NCBI GenBank assembly: GCA_902563305.1
Contig: CACEWP010000006.1
Location: 1-64,000 of the forward strand
Direction: 5' to 3'
DNA length: 64,000 nucleotides
From: an uncultured Alphaproteobacteria bacterium
GTDB lineage: Bacteria > Pseudomonadota > Alphaproteobacteria > Methylaequorales > Methylaequoraceae
Shown here: one piece after another, positions 51,610 through 60,489 of the stretch
Position numbering within the stretch: position 1 is the stretch's first letter
Layout: each line of letters begins with the position of its first letter
Made by a program: the position numbers and the translations under genes
The notes under the pieces: generated by a model
What the model saw: only the letters and a program-made list of their open reading frames with translations
Told to the model about the DNA's origin: nothing
The model's database searches: none

Positions 51610-52584
51610 ATGAAAAATCAAAAATTTAAAGCATTTGTAATCCGAGATAAAAATAAAAGTGGTATAGAAAGTATGTACACTGACGAATTAATGCCAGGAA
51701 ACGTGCTTGTTAAAATTATGTTTAGTAGTTTTAATTATAAAGATGGATTGGCTATTTTAAATAAAGCTCCAATTATAAAAAGATATCCTATGATACCTGG
51801 ATCAGATTTCGCTGGAGTTGTTCTAGAGTCCTCTCATAGAAGATTTAAAAGGGGGGATAAAGTCATTTGTAATGGTTGGGGAATTGGTGAAAAGCATTTC
51901 GGAGGTTTTTCTCAATTTGCAAGAGTAAATGGTGATTGGCTAATACATCTACCAAAAAAAATTTCATTTGAACAATCAATGGTCATTGGTGCAGCAGGTT
52001 ATACTGCTGCTCTTTGTGTAAAAGAGATTATTTCAAAGCTAAAACCTTCGCATGGTAATATCATTGTCACTGGATCATCAGGAGGTGTAGGTTCAATAGC
52101 TGTAAATTTATTATATAAACTAGGCTTTTCAGTAATAGCCTTAACTAATAAAGATTCACAATACTTAAAAAACATTGGCGCATCAAATATTCTTAAAAGA
52201 GAAAATTTTAAATACTCTAATAAGCCTCTATCTAAAGAAAAATGGTCAGGTGCTATAGATACAGTTGGAGGAGATATATTATCAACTATTTTAACCGAAA
52301 CTAAGTATAATGGAATAGTTGTTTCAACTGGTTTAGCAAAAAGTCATGTTTTAAATACCACTGTTTATCCATTTATTTTAAGAAATATAACTCTATCTGG
52401 GATTGATTGTGTTTATGCATCTTATAGAAAAAGATTAAATGCTTGGAATTTTTTAGTGAAATATTTAGATTTTAAAATTATTAAAGAAATTAAAAGTTCT
52501 GGAAACTTAAAGGATCTAGAAAAAATATCCAAAAAAATTCTACAGGGTAAAATTAAAGGTAGAACAATTATAAAAATAGATTGA
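51610..52584 (+). CDS. acuI: Acryloyl-CoA reductase (AcuI/YhdH family)
   Basis: A 324-residue medium-chain dehydrogenase/reductase. PGSDFAGVV, NGWGIGEKHFGGFS (family-typical), IGAAGYTAALCV and the NADPH-binding TGSSGGVGSIAVN lie in order. AcuI reduces acryloyl-CoA to propanoyl-CoA and protects from acrylate made during DMSP or hydroxypropionate metabolism. No other DMSP gene is next to it. It reads into cysQ by a 4-bp overlap. Confidence 0.85.
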   Translation: MKNQKFKAFVIRDKNKSGIESMYTDELMPGNVLVKIMFSSFNYKDGLAILNKAPIIKRYPMIPGSDFAGVVLESSHRRFKRGDKVICNGWGIGEKHFGGFSQFARVNGDWLIHLPKKISFEQSMVIGAAGYTAALCVKEIISKLKPSHGNIIVTGSSGGVGSIAVNLLYKLGFSVIALTNKDSQYLKNIGASNILKRENFKYSNKPLSKEKWSGAIDTVGGDILSTILTETKYNGIVVSTGLAKSHVLNTTVYPFILRNITLSGIDCVYASYRKRLNAWNFLVKYLDFKIIKEIKSSGNLKDLEKISKKILQGKIKGRTIIKID

Positions 52585-53384
52585 TTGTTAAAATGAAGAT
52601 TCAAAAAAATGATTATAAAAAAGTCACATCTGATTTAATTAGTATTGCTAAATTAGCTTCAAGTGAAATTATGAAAATTTATAAATCAAATTTTAAATTC
52701 GTTAATAAAGAAGATAATTCTCCATTAACAGAAGCTGATAAAATAGCAAATAAAATAATTATTGAATATTTACAAAATAAATATGCTGGTATTTCAATAA
52801 TATCAGAGGAAAATAAAGAAAAAAAAATTGAAACAGATGATTTTTTTTTGGTTGATCCATTAGACGGAACAAAAGAATTTATAAAAAAAAATGGAGAATT
52901 TACAGTTAATATAGCATTTTTGAAAAAATCTAAACCATGTTTGGGTGTTATATACATACCGGCAAAAAAAATATGTTATTATTCTAATGGAAAAGAATCT
53001 TTTAAAATTAACGAAGATAATAAATTAAAAAAGATTAATTCTGATAAAAATCCTTCTAATACTAATATAGTTATTAGTAGATCGCATATAGATGAGAAAA
53101 CTAAACAAGTTCTAAAAAAAAAAAAAAATAATATCTTAAAAATTGGTTCATCTATTAAATTTTGTTTGATTGCGGAGGGAATAGCTAATTTTTATTTTAG
53201 ATATGGAAATACTATGGAATGGGATATTGCTGCTGGTCATGCAATCTTAAAAACAGCTAATGGTAAAGTAACTGATGAAAGGTTTAATGAAATAAGCTAT
53301 GGAAAAGAAAACTTTAAAAATGGACCTTTTATAGCCTATTCTAGTGCATCAACAAAACAACTTAAAGATTTTCTTGGTTATTAA
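52581..53384 (+). CDS. cysQ: 3'(2'),5'-bisphosphate nucleotidase CysQ
   Basis: A 267-residue inositol-monophosphatase-fold enzyme. Metal motifs are SEENKE near residue 75, DPLDGTKEFI near 92 and EWDIAAGHAIL near 211. It hydrolyses phosphoadenosine phosphate from sulfate activation. TTG at 52581 overlaps the preceding stop; an ATG at 52593 is the alternative start and may be the true one. Confidence 0.88.
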   Translation: MIVKMKIQKNDYKKVTSDLISIAKLASSEIMKIYKSNFKFVNKEDNSPLTEADKIANKIIIEYLQNKYAGISIISEENKEKKIETDDFFLVDPLDGTKEFIKKNGEFTVNIAFLKKSKPCLGVIYIPAKKICYYSNGKESFKINEDNKLKKINSDKNPSNTNIVISRSHIDEKTKQVLKKKKNNILKIGSSIKFCLIAEGIANFYFRYGNTMEWDIAAGHAILKTANGKVTDERFNEISYGKENFKNGPFIAYSSASTKQLKDFLGY

Positions 53385-53405
53385 TTTAAAAAAAATATGT
53401 CTTAA

Positions 53406-54887
53406 ATGTCTAATTATATTAACGTCAAAAATTTAATAAGATTTTTTATTTTAATATACTTAGTTTTTACTAATAAAAATTTATATGAAATATTATTAAT
53501 TGATATAGCGCATAATAGCTTTTTAAAATTTTTATTCTTTTTTAGTATTTCCATTATTTTTTTCGTTATTTTTTACTCTTTACTAGCAATAAAATCTAGG
53601 TTGGTTAGGCTTTTAATTTTTTCGATATTTTTTTTCTCTAGTTTCTTAAGTCAAACTTTTTATGAGATCTCTGGAAATACAATTAATATAAATGACTTAG
53701 AGATCGCAAAGTTGAATTTAAGTTTATATGAAGGATTTTATTTAGAATATAAGAAAGTTATAATTAAGAATTTTATAATATTTCTGTTTGCTTTCTTATT
53801 AGTAATAAATTCTCAAAATGTTAATAATTTTTTCACAACTTTCAGATTTAGATTTTTAACTTTAGTTTTTTTTACTTTCTTATTTGTATTTTCTTTTTTT
53901 AGAGGTGGATTTGGAACACAAGGCTTACCGAGTCAACTTCAGGTATTGATACCATTTCCTTTTTTATTTATGACAAGTAATTATGAAATTATTTATGAAA
54001 ATATTGGAATTAAAGAAGAAATACAAAATAAATTAGTTTTAATAATTGATGAAAGTATAAGTTATAAATATTTTAATAAAGCTTTAAAAATTAATAATGA
54101 AAACAATGATTATTTTTTAGGATTAAAACCATTCTATTCAATACATAATTGTAGTGCCCAATCTGTTTTTGCTTTAATAAACGGTATGCAATATAAAGAT
54201 AGTAAAATATATTTAAGAGAAAATCTTTGGTCTTTAGCAAAAAAAAATGGATATAAAACTACTTATATTTCTGCTCAAGAAACAGATGATCGATATCAGT
54301 ATATGCAGAGCCTTGATGAGTTAAGATCTATAGATAAAAAAATATTTTTTGGAGGCTTTGATAGAAGTATACGTGACAAACTAACATTAAAAAAACTGAT
54401 TACTTTAATAAATAGCGATGAAAAACAGTTTATTATGGTAATAAAAAATGGATCCCATTTTCCCTATCACGCTCAGTTTAATCTAGAAAAGTATAGTTTA
54501 ACTAATCAGCAAAATATTGATACGATTTATATGTATAGTATCAAGGAAAATAGCGTAGATTATTTGAAAAAGTTAATATCTATGATGGATAAAAAGACTG
54601 AAATTATTTATATATCTGATCATGGACAATATATTGCTGAAAATAAACTGACACATTGTAATAGTTTAAATCCCAATGTTAATGAATGGATAATACCATT
54701 CCTCTATTATTCTAAATTTTCAGATAAAAAAGATAATATAAAAATTAGTAATCTAACATTATATGATTTTATATTAGCAAAGTTAGGTTATAGTGTAGAC
54801 TTTATCTCAGAAGAAACAAAATTCCTATTTTATGGGAATATTAACCAAAGATTTGGAAATGAACTCAAATATATGCAAGCGAATTAA
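53406..54887 (+). CDS. Membrane-anchored sulfatase/phosphoethanolamine transferase-like protein
   Basis: A 493-residue protein. Five N-terminal helices (to about residue 190) anchor an alkaline-phosphatase-superfamily domain. Catalytic-like motifs are LVLIIDESISYK (metal Asp/Glu), HNCSAQSVFALING (Ser where Thr is usual in EptA), a KNGSHFPYHA His motif and ISDHGQYI. The plan matches EptA/CptA, which put phosphoethanolamine on lipid A or glycans. It is in a run of envelope genes from cysQ to the GDPD-like gene. Confidence 0.78.
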   Translation: MSNYINVKNLIRFFILIYLVFTNKNLYEILLIDIAHNSFLKFLFFFSISIIFFVIFYSLLAIKSRLVRLLIFSIFFFSSFLSQTFYEISGNTININDLEIAKLNLSLYEGFYLEYKKVIIKNFIIFLFAFLLVINSQNVNNFFTTFRFRFLTLVFFTFLFVFSFFRGGFGTQGLPSQLQVLIPFPFLFMTSNYEIIYENIGIKEEIQNKLVLIIDESISYKYFNKALKINNENNDYFLGLKPFYSIHNCSAQSVFALINGMQYKDSKIYLRENLWSLAKKNGYKTTYISAQETDDRYQYMQSLDELRSIDKKIFFGGFDRSIRDKLTLKKLITLINSDEKQFIMVIKNGSHFPYHAQFNLEKYSLTNQQNIDTIYMYSIKENSVDYLKKLISMMDKKTEIIYISDHGQYIAENKLTHCNSLNPNVNEWIIPFLYYSKFSDKKDNIKISNLTLYDFILAKLGYSVDFISEETKFLFYGNINQRFGNELKYMQAN

Positions 54888-54890
54888 GTT

Positions 54891-55580
54891 TTGAAAAAAT
54901 TTTTTCTAATTTTTTTTCTAATTTTTTGTTTTGGTAAAATTAAAAGTGAGGAAAACGAAAAAACTCAAATTTGGTTACACAAAGCACAGGAAAAATTTAT
55001 TAATTTTGAAAATGGTATAGATATTTTTAAAAATTCTAAAATTAATGGTTTAGAAATAGATGTATATTATGATAAAAATACTAAAAGGGTTTATTTATCT
55101 CATGGAAAGCCTTTGGAAAATTTGAAAAATACTTTAAGTTTAAACTATTTAGACAAATTTAAAAATATCAATCTATGGATAGACTTTAAAAACCTGAAAG
55201 AAGTTCCTTTTAATCAAATTGATATTTTGAGTAACAAATTAAATGAGCTGGCAAAATATAATAATCTCTTTTTGGAAAGTCAAAATTTACTAAAGTTAAA
55301 ACTTTTATCAACCCAAGAATTTAAAATAATTTATAATTTACCTATTTTTTTTAATAACAAATTTTTTTTGATTATTATGAAATATTTTCTAAAGCTAATT
55401 CATTTCAATCTTATTAGTACTTCAGAACAAAACTTATTTTTAGTAGACCAGGTATTCGATTCTAAGAATTTATTTATCTATACTGTTAATAATTCTGATA
55501 AGATTTGCAAAATAATTAAAGAAACCAATGTAAAAGTAATTTTAACGGACTTGCTTTCATTTAATCAAAAGTGTGATTGA
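54891..55580 (+). CDS. Glycerophosphodiester phosphodiesterase-like exported protein
   Basis: A 229-residue protein with a signal peptide (TTG start, KKFFLIFFLIFCFGKIKS). QIWLHKAQEKF and GLEIDVYYDKNTKRVYLSHG match the His and Glu-x-Asp...His motifs of GDPD/PI-PLC barrels, but the usual first HRG is changed to HKA. Possible role in glycerophosphoryl removal; activity uncertain. It starts 3 bp after the sulfatase-like gene. Confidence 0.68.
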   Translation: MKKFFLIFFLIFCFGKIKSEENEKTQIWLHKAQEKFINFENGIDIFKNSKINGLEIDVYYDKNTKRVYLSHGKPLENLKNTLSLNYLDKFKNINLWIDFKNLKEVPFNQIDILSNKLNELAKYNNLFLESQNLLKLKLLSTQEFKIIYNLPIFFNNKFFLIIMKYFLKLIHFNLISTSEQNLFLVDQVFDSKNLFIYTVNNSDKICKIIKETNVKVILTDLLSFNQKCD

Positions 55581-55594
55581 AAACTCTTTTGATA

Positions 55595-56887
55595 TTAACT
55601 GTAAGGTCCAAACTTTGTTGCAGACCAAATATAGTAAATTAATAAAGATGAGAAGAAATATATTTTAATTTTCTTTGCATTTTGATTATTTTGTAAAAAA
55701 TTTGATTTTAAGTAGTGTGTTAAAATAATTGCTATCGGTATTATGATAACAGAAACAATGTCTGAAGGTATATGTCCTAAAACTACGAAAAAAGAAATGT
55801 ACGTAAAAATAAAAAAAATTGCAGAAAAATATATTTTTTTATCTGATTTTATTGAACATCTAATAAAAAATACTAAAGGAATAAACAAAAGTAACAAAGA
55901 ATGTTCAATTAAAAATTTTTTAATAAATCCTACATAACTCATTGAAATATTAAAAATAGTTAAAGTAAGACCATTTTCAGAATAATATTTATAAATCCAA
56001 AATATAAAATCATAGTCCTCTAATGAAGAAATGTAGAAACTATTAGTTATACTTTTAATATACCAAAACCAAATAGAATAGGGTAAAAAATAAATCACTA
56101 ATAATAAAATCATTAACAATAAATTTGACATAGATTTTGAATCAGGTCGCACAAAGAAAAGTATTGTAAATATTAAAAAAGATATAAAAAAGCTTGCATA
56201 AAAAAGCATTAAAAACCCTAGAAAAGAATAAACTAAAATAAATGAATATTTAGTAAATTCATTTTTAAGAATTTTGATTGATATAAAAATTGTAAATATT
56301 GCACAAAATATGTTAAAAAACTTAGTAGATGGCGAAAAAAGAAATTGGTTGACAGTATTATTTATTATTAAAGATGATGAAAGCCAAATATACCAATTCT
56401 CATAGTTTTCTTTCTTAAAAATAGAAAATTCAAATAATTTGAAAAATAGATAAATGGAACATAATAAAATAAAGATATTTACTAAAAAGTAGCTTAAATA
56501 TACTACTTTTGGATTAAATTCTTCATTAATTATTGTTTTGGATCCGTTTGTTATGTTGGTTGTAATTTTAGGATAATTATCATCTTTTAAAAAAAGATTT
56601 ATAAATTTTGAAATATTATAAGTTAAAAAAATTAAACCGGGACGTGATTGCCTAATTGATTCTGATTCATAAAGTCTTGATGGATTATTACTGTTAAGAA
56701 TCCAATCTGCAGAGTCACAATTCATACTATGTCCAAAGAACTTATTAATATAAAAGTTTCTTACGCAAAAATCCTTTTCATCTTTCTTGTCAATTCTTGG
56801 ACCAATCAGTAGAATTGTAATATATAATAAAGAAAGTGACCAAAAAATAATTGGTATTTTTGATTCGTTTAATTTATTCAGAAACAT
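55595..56887 (-). CDS. Polytopic membrane protein, possible GT-C-type or polysaccharide protein, 430 aa
   Basis: About ten helices. A large extracytoplasmic loop after the first helix has GHSMNCDSADWILN and SRPGLIFLT, with two Cys. The size and layout recall dolichyl-mannose-type glycosyltransferases, but the DD/DE motif is unclear. No family asserted. The 256 bp to the next gene (56888-57143) has no gene I can support. It lies at the start of the polysaccharide region. Confidence 0.6.
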   Translation of the reverse strand: MFLNKLNESKIPIIFWSLSLLYITILLIGPRIDKKDEKDFCVRNFYINKFFGHSMNCDSADWILNSNNPSRLYESESIRQSRPGLIFLTYNISKFINLFLKDDNYPKITTNITNGSKTIINEEFNPKVVYLSYFLVNIFILLCSIYLFFKLFEFSIFKKENYENWYIWLSSSLIINNTVNQFLFSPSTKFFNIFCAIFTIFISIKILKNEFTKYSFILVYSFLGFLMLFYASFFISFLIFTILFFVRPDSKSMSNLLLMILLLVIYFLPYSIWFWYIKSITNSFYISSLEDYDFIFWIYKYYSENGLTLTIFNISMSYVGFIKKFLIEHSLLLLFIPLVFFIRCSIKSDKKIYFSAIFFIFTYISFFVVLGHIPSDIVSVIIIPIAIILTHYLKSNFLQNNQNAKKIKIYFFSSLLIYYIWSATKFGPYS

Positions 56888-57143
56888 ACTTTTAGTTTAG
56901 TTATTAATTGAATTATAAGAAACTACTTTGAATTTTAAATATAAAATCTTTTTTACAAAGCTAAATATTTCTATTTATCAATATTTAAAAATAGGATTCT
57001 ATATGAATAATTGACCTGCTTTGTTAAATGTCTAATACCATTCTTTAATATTTTAAATTCATCATATCCAAATATATTCCTAGAATTAGCTTTATTTTTG
57101 TTTTTTATCTTTATTATAGGTTTTGTTTTGTTAAAAAGATCTC

Positions 57144-57857
57144 ATGATTCAATTTATTTTTGAAAATATATTAGTTGCCTTTGATAATTTTTCTCAATAC
57201 AAAAATTTAAAATTTTTAAAAAAATTATACGGACAGAGTTTAGATATAGTTCTTGATATTGGATGTCATAGAAGTGAAACTATAAAATTAATAAATAAAG
57301 TTTTTAATGTAAAAATGATATATGCGTTTGATGCAGACAAAAAGCTAATTGAACATAATAAAAAAATCAATTTTTCTAATGTCACTTTTATTCCTAAAGG
57401 AGTAGGTGAAATTGATGGAAAAAAAAAAATGTTCAAATATAAATTTACACCAATAAATTCATTCGTAGAACCTAATAAAAAATCAAAATATACCAAGAAA
57501 AGGCAAAAAATATTGAACCTTATTTATGGAATAAAAAAACAAAATCAGATCGTTAACGCAGAATTGATCAAATTAGATACTTTTATAAGATTAAAAAAAA
57601 TTAAAAATATTGATTTAGTTAAAATAGATACAGAAGGCTATGAATTAAATGTTTTGAAAGGATTTTCTAAAGAAATCAAAAAAGTTAAAATCATCTTATT
57701 CGAACATCATTATGATAGTATGTTGAAAAAAAATTATAAGTTCTCTAATGTACATAATTTTTTAATAAAAAAAGGATTTAAAAAAGTCTATAAAAACAAA
57801 ATGCTTTTTAGAAATATTTTTGAATACATTTATACAAATCAGAGGAATAAAATATAG
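57144..57857 (+). CDS. FkbM family methyltransferase
   Basis: A 237-residue protein with DIVLDIGCHRSETIKLI (motif I), IYAFDADKK, IKLDTFIRL (the family's 'LD' strand), LVKIDTEGYELNVLKGF and IILFEHHYD. FkbM enzymes O-methylate sugars, as in capsule or O-antigen chemistry. It sits among glycan genes and is likely to methylate a sugar of the surface polymer. Confidence 0.88.
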   Translation: MIQFIFENILVAFDNFSQYKNLKFLKKLYGQSLDIVLDIGCHRSETIKLINKVFNVKMIYAFDADKKLIEHNKKINFSNVTFIPKGVGEIDGKKKMFKYKFTPINSFVEPNKKSKYTKKRQKILNLIYGIKKQNQIVNAELIKLDTFIRLKKIKNIDLVKIDTEGYELNVLKGFSKEIKKVKIILFEHHYDSMLKKNYKFSNVHNFLIKKGFKKVYKNKMLFRNIFEYIYTNQRNKI

Positions 57858-57886
57858 TAACCTCTTGGTATATAACTAAATATATT

Positions 57887-59329
57887 TTATTTGAATGAAA
57901 TTATTTTAAACTTAAAGTAAGCATAGGTAACAAGTTTTAGAAGTTTGATACCGTCCTTGAATCTTGAAATTTGAGTCTCACCATATTCTCTTGAAAAATA
58001 TCTAATCGGAATTTCTTGAACTTTTAAATTTAATTTATTAGCTCCAAAAATTAAATAAAAGTCTCCAAATGGATCTAATTTATCAAAGATATTGGAAACC
58101 TCTTTCAATCTTATAAAATCTGCCTTTGAAATTACTTTTGTTCCACATAATGTATCAGTGAATCTTTGACCTAAAATCCAACTAAAAAGATGAGAAAATG
58201 TTTTATTTGCAACATAATTCAAAAACTGCATTGCGTTTTTTTTCATTGGATAAATAAGTCTGGATCCATTTATAAACTCACCGTCGTTATTTATAATTTT
58301 ATTCCAGAATTTCTCTAAATCCTCTGGTTGAACTGTCATGTCACTATCAAGGATCATAAGAATTTCATTCTGAGCTTTTTCAAATCCCAACATAACTGCA
58401 TTTTTTTTTCCTTTCCCATCTTGTTTAAATGACCGAATTTTAAACTTTTTTGAATATTTGTTATTTGAAATAATTTCATTAATTTTTTCCCAAGTATCAT
58501 CAGATGAACCACCTTCAACAATTATTATCTCAATCTTTTTACAAAATTCTGGTATTCTCTCTATACACTTTTGTATATTTCCAGATTCATTTTTACACGG
58601 AATGATTATACTTACTGAGTCAGCTACTTTCTTATTTATGATACTATTGGACCGTGCTATTAAATATTGTCTCAAATTTAAATGATTTATAAATGGCAGG
58701 TTCGCAAAAATTCTATTTAAAATTTTTTCTATCCCCAGAAATTTCAAAGGGAAAATGATCTTTTTTTCTATTTTTATTGTTTCAAAATTAGAGATTTCTA
58801 AAAAGGTTCTAAGGTCCAAACTACTAAATAAGGGTGGTTTTAAATCAGGCATTTTAAGATTAAATTTTAATGCAAGAGATAAAATTGGAGACCATAGTGC
58901 AGAAAAGTATGAGACTACAATTCTTGTATCTTTACTACAAATGTTATGAAGTAGGTTTAAATTATTCTGTATATCTTCAAAATATCCTATTGTGTCACTA
59001 AGAATGATATAATCAAACTTCTCTGATCGTTTAAATGTCTCATCTAAATTTTCAACTGCTGAATATAAAAAATTACAGTTTGGAAATTTTTTCTTAGCCT
59101 CGTATATTAATCTATCACTTATATCAATCCCTACAGCCTTATTTACATTTAGATTTCCAATCAGATTGCCGTTACCACAACCAATTTCTAAAACACTACA
59201 ATTTTTAGGAATCAAACTTTTAAAGTAAGCTAAGTCTTCTGAGTGAAAATATTTTGATTTTTCAAGCCATTTCTCTCTAAAATCTGCATAATGGTTAAAA
59301 TGTTTTCTAACTTTTTCTAACGTATTCAT
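57887..59329 (-). CDS. Methyltransferase-glycosyltransferase (GT2) fusion
   Basis: A 480-residue protein with two enzyme domains. Residues 1-220 are a class I methyltransferase (VLEIGCGNGNLIGNL, then GIDISD). Residues about 240-460 are a GT2 transferase (VSIIIPCKNESGNIQKCIE, VEGGSSDDTWEKI, LMILDSDMTVQPEDL with DxD). A hydrophobic segment near the end resembles dolichol-phosphate-mannose synthases. It is likely to add and modify a sugar on a lipid carrier. It is 15 bp upstream of the fucose synthase gene's end in the same direction. Confidence 0.85.
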   Translation of the reverse strand: MNTLEKVRKHFNHYADFREKWLEKSKYFHSEDLAYFKSLIPKNCSVLEIGCGNGNLIGNLNVNKAVGIDISDRLIYEAKKKFPNCNFLYSAVENLDETFKRSEKFDYIILSDTIGYFEDIQNNLNLLHNICSKDTRIVVSYFSALWSPILSLALKFNLKMPDLKPPLFSSLDLRTFLEISNFETIKIEKKIIFPLKFLGIEKILNRIFANLPFINHLNLRQYLIARSNSIINKKVADSVSIIIPCKNESGNIQKCIERIPEFCKKIEIIIVEGGSSDDTWEKINEIISNNKYSKKFKIRSFKQDGKGKKNAVMLGFEKAQNEILMILDSDMTVQPEDLEKFWNKIINNDGEFINGSRLIYPMKKNAMQFLNYVANKTFSHLFSWILGQRFTDTLCGTKVISKADFIRLKEVSNIFDKLDPFGDFYLIFGANKLNLKVQEIPIRYFSREYGETQISRFKDGIKLLKLVTYAYFKFKIISFK

Positions 59330-59344
59330 ATATTAAAAATTTAA

Positions 59345-60322
59345 TTATTTTCTTAATCTATTAAGATTCTCTAGATACCATTGATAATAATTCTTGATTC
59401 CATTTTTAAGTCTGAATTTTGGTTTCCATCCCATTTTTTTTAGTTTTGATATATCGAGTAATTTTTTTTTTATTCCCGAAGGTTTGTTTTTATCAAAAAC
59501 TATTTTTCCTTTATATCCTACTACATTCATTATCAAAAGAGCAAAGTCTTTTATGGATATATCCTCTCCAGTTCCAATATTAATGATATCTTTTTTTTTA
59601 TAATTTTTTAAAATAAAAATACAAGCGTCTGCAAAATCATCGGCATGCATAAACTCTCTGTAGGGTTTTCCATCTCCCCAAATAACAACATTTTTATGGT
59701 CATGTACCTTTGCATAATGAAATTTATCTATTAAAGCTGCAGGCACATGGCTTGTTTCGGGATTGAAATTGTCATTTGCACCGTATAGATTTGTAGGCAT
59801 TACAGTTATAAAATCACAATTAAATTGTTTATTATATGCCTCACATGTTTTAATACCTACTATTTTTGCTAAGGCATAATATTCGTTACTTCTTTCAAGA
59901 TCACCTTTCATCAAATATTCTTCTTTAATTGGTTGTTTACTATCGTAGGGATAAATACAACTTGAACCTAAAAAAATAAGTTTTTTAACTTTTTCATTAT
60001 AAGAAGCGCGGAAGATATTATCTTGGATAGTGATGTTGTTTTGAATAAAGTCTAAAGGATTATTAATATTGGCAGCAATGCCTCCTACTTTTCCTGCAGC
60101 ATTGATAACGATTTCTGGTTTTTCACGCTGAAAGAATTTACTAATCTGGTTTCTATAAAGTAAATTTACTTTTTTTTTCTCAACTGTAATTACTTTACAC
60201 TCTTCTTTTTTCAGTCTTCTTACAATTGCTGAACCTGCCAAACCATTATGACCAGCGACGAAGATTTTTTTTTTTTTAATACAAAATGACATTTCAAAAA
60301 TCTTTTTTTTGTTACTATACAT
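59345..60322 (-). CDS. fcl: GDP-L-fucose synthase
   Basis: A 325-residue extended short-chain dehydrogenase. GHNGLAGSAIVR binds NADP, and SSCIYP plus YYALAKIVG give catalytic Ser, Tyr and Lys. The family-specific NLYGANDNFNPETSHV and PYREFMHADDFADA follow. It makes GDP-L-fucose from GDP-4-keto-6-deoxymannose. The ATG at about 60292 (MSFCIKKKK) may be the true start instead of 60322. No gmd gene is visible in the window. Confidence 0.9.
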   Translation of the reverse strand: MYSNKKKIFEMSFCIKKKKIFVAGHNGLAGSAIVRRLKKEECKVITVEKKKVNLLYRNQISKFFQREKPEIVINAAGKVGGIAANINNPLDFIQNNITIQDNIFRASYNEKVKKLIFLGSSCIYPYDSKQPIKEEYLMKGDLERSNEYYALAKIVGIKTCEAYNKQFNCDFITVMPTNLYGANDNFNPETSHVPAALIDKFHYAKVHDHKNVVIWGDGKPYREFMHADDFADACIFILKNYKKKDIINIGTGEDISIKDFALLIMNVVGYKGKIVFDKNKPSGIKKKLLDISKLKKMGWKPKFRLKNGIKNYYQWYLENLNRLRK

Positions 60323-60489
60323 TATATTATTTAGAGTATTTAGAATATTAAAATTAAAGCTTGTGAAAAAGTGGTTTCAAACTGAGTTTAAGTTGCTTCA
60401 AAATTTTGAATGATCTAAAGTCTTAAAAATAAGTTTTATTATTGTTAATTATCTAATTAAAATTATAAGTTAATAGTCAGTTAATACTT

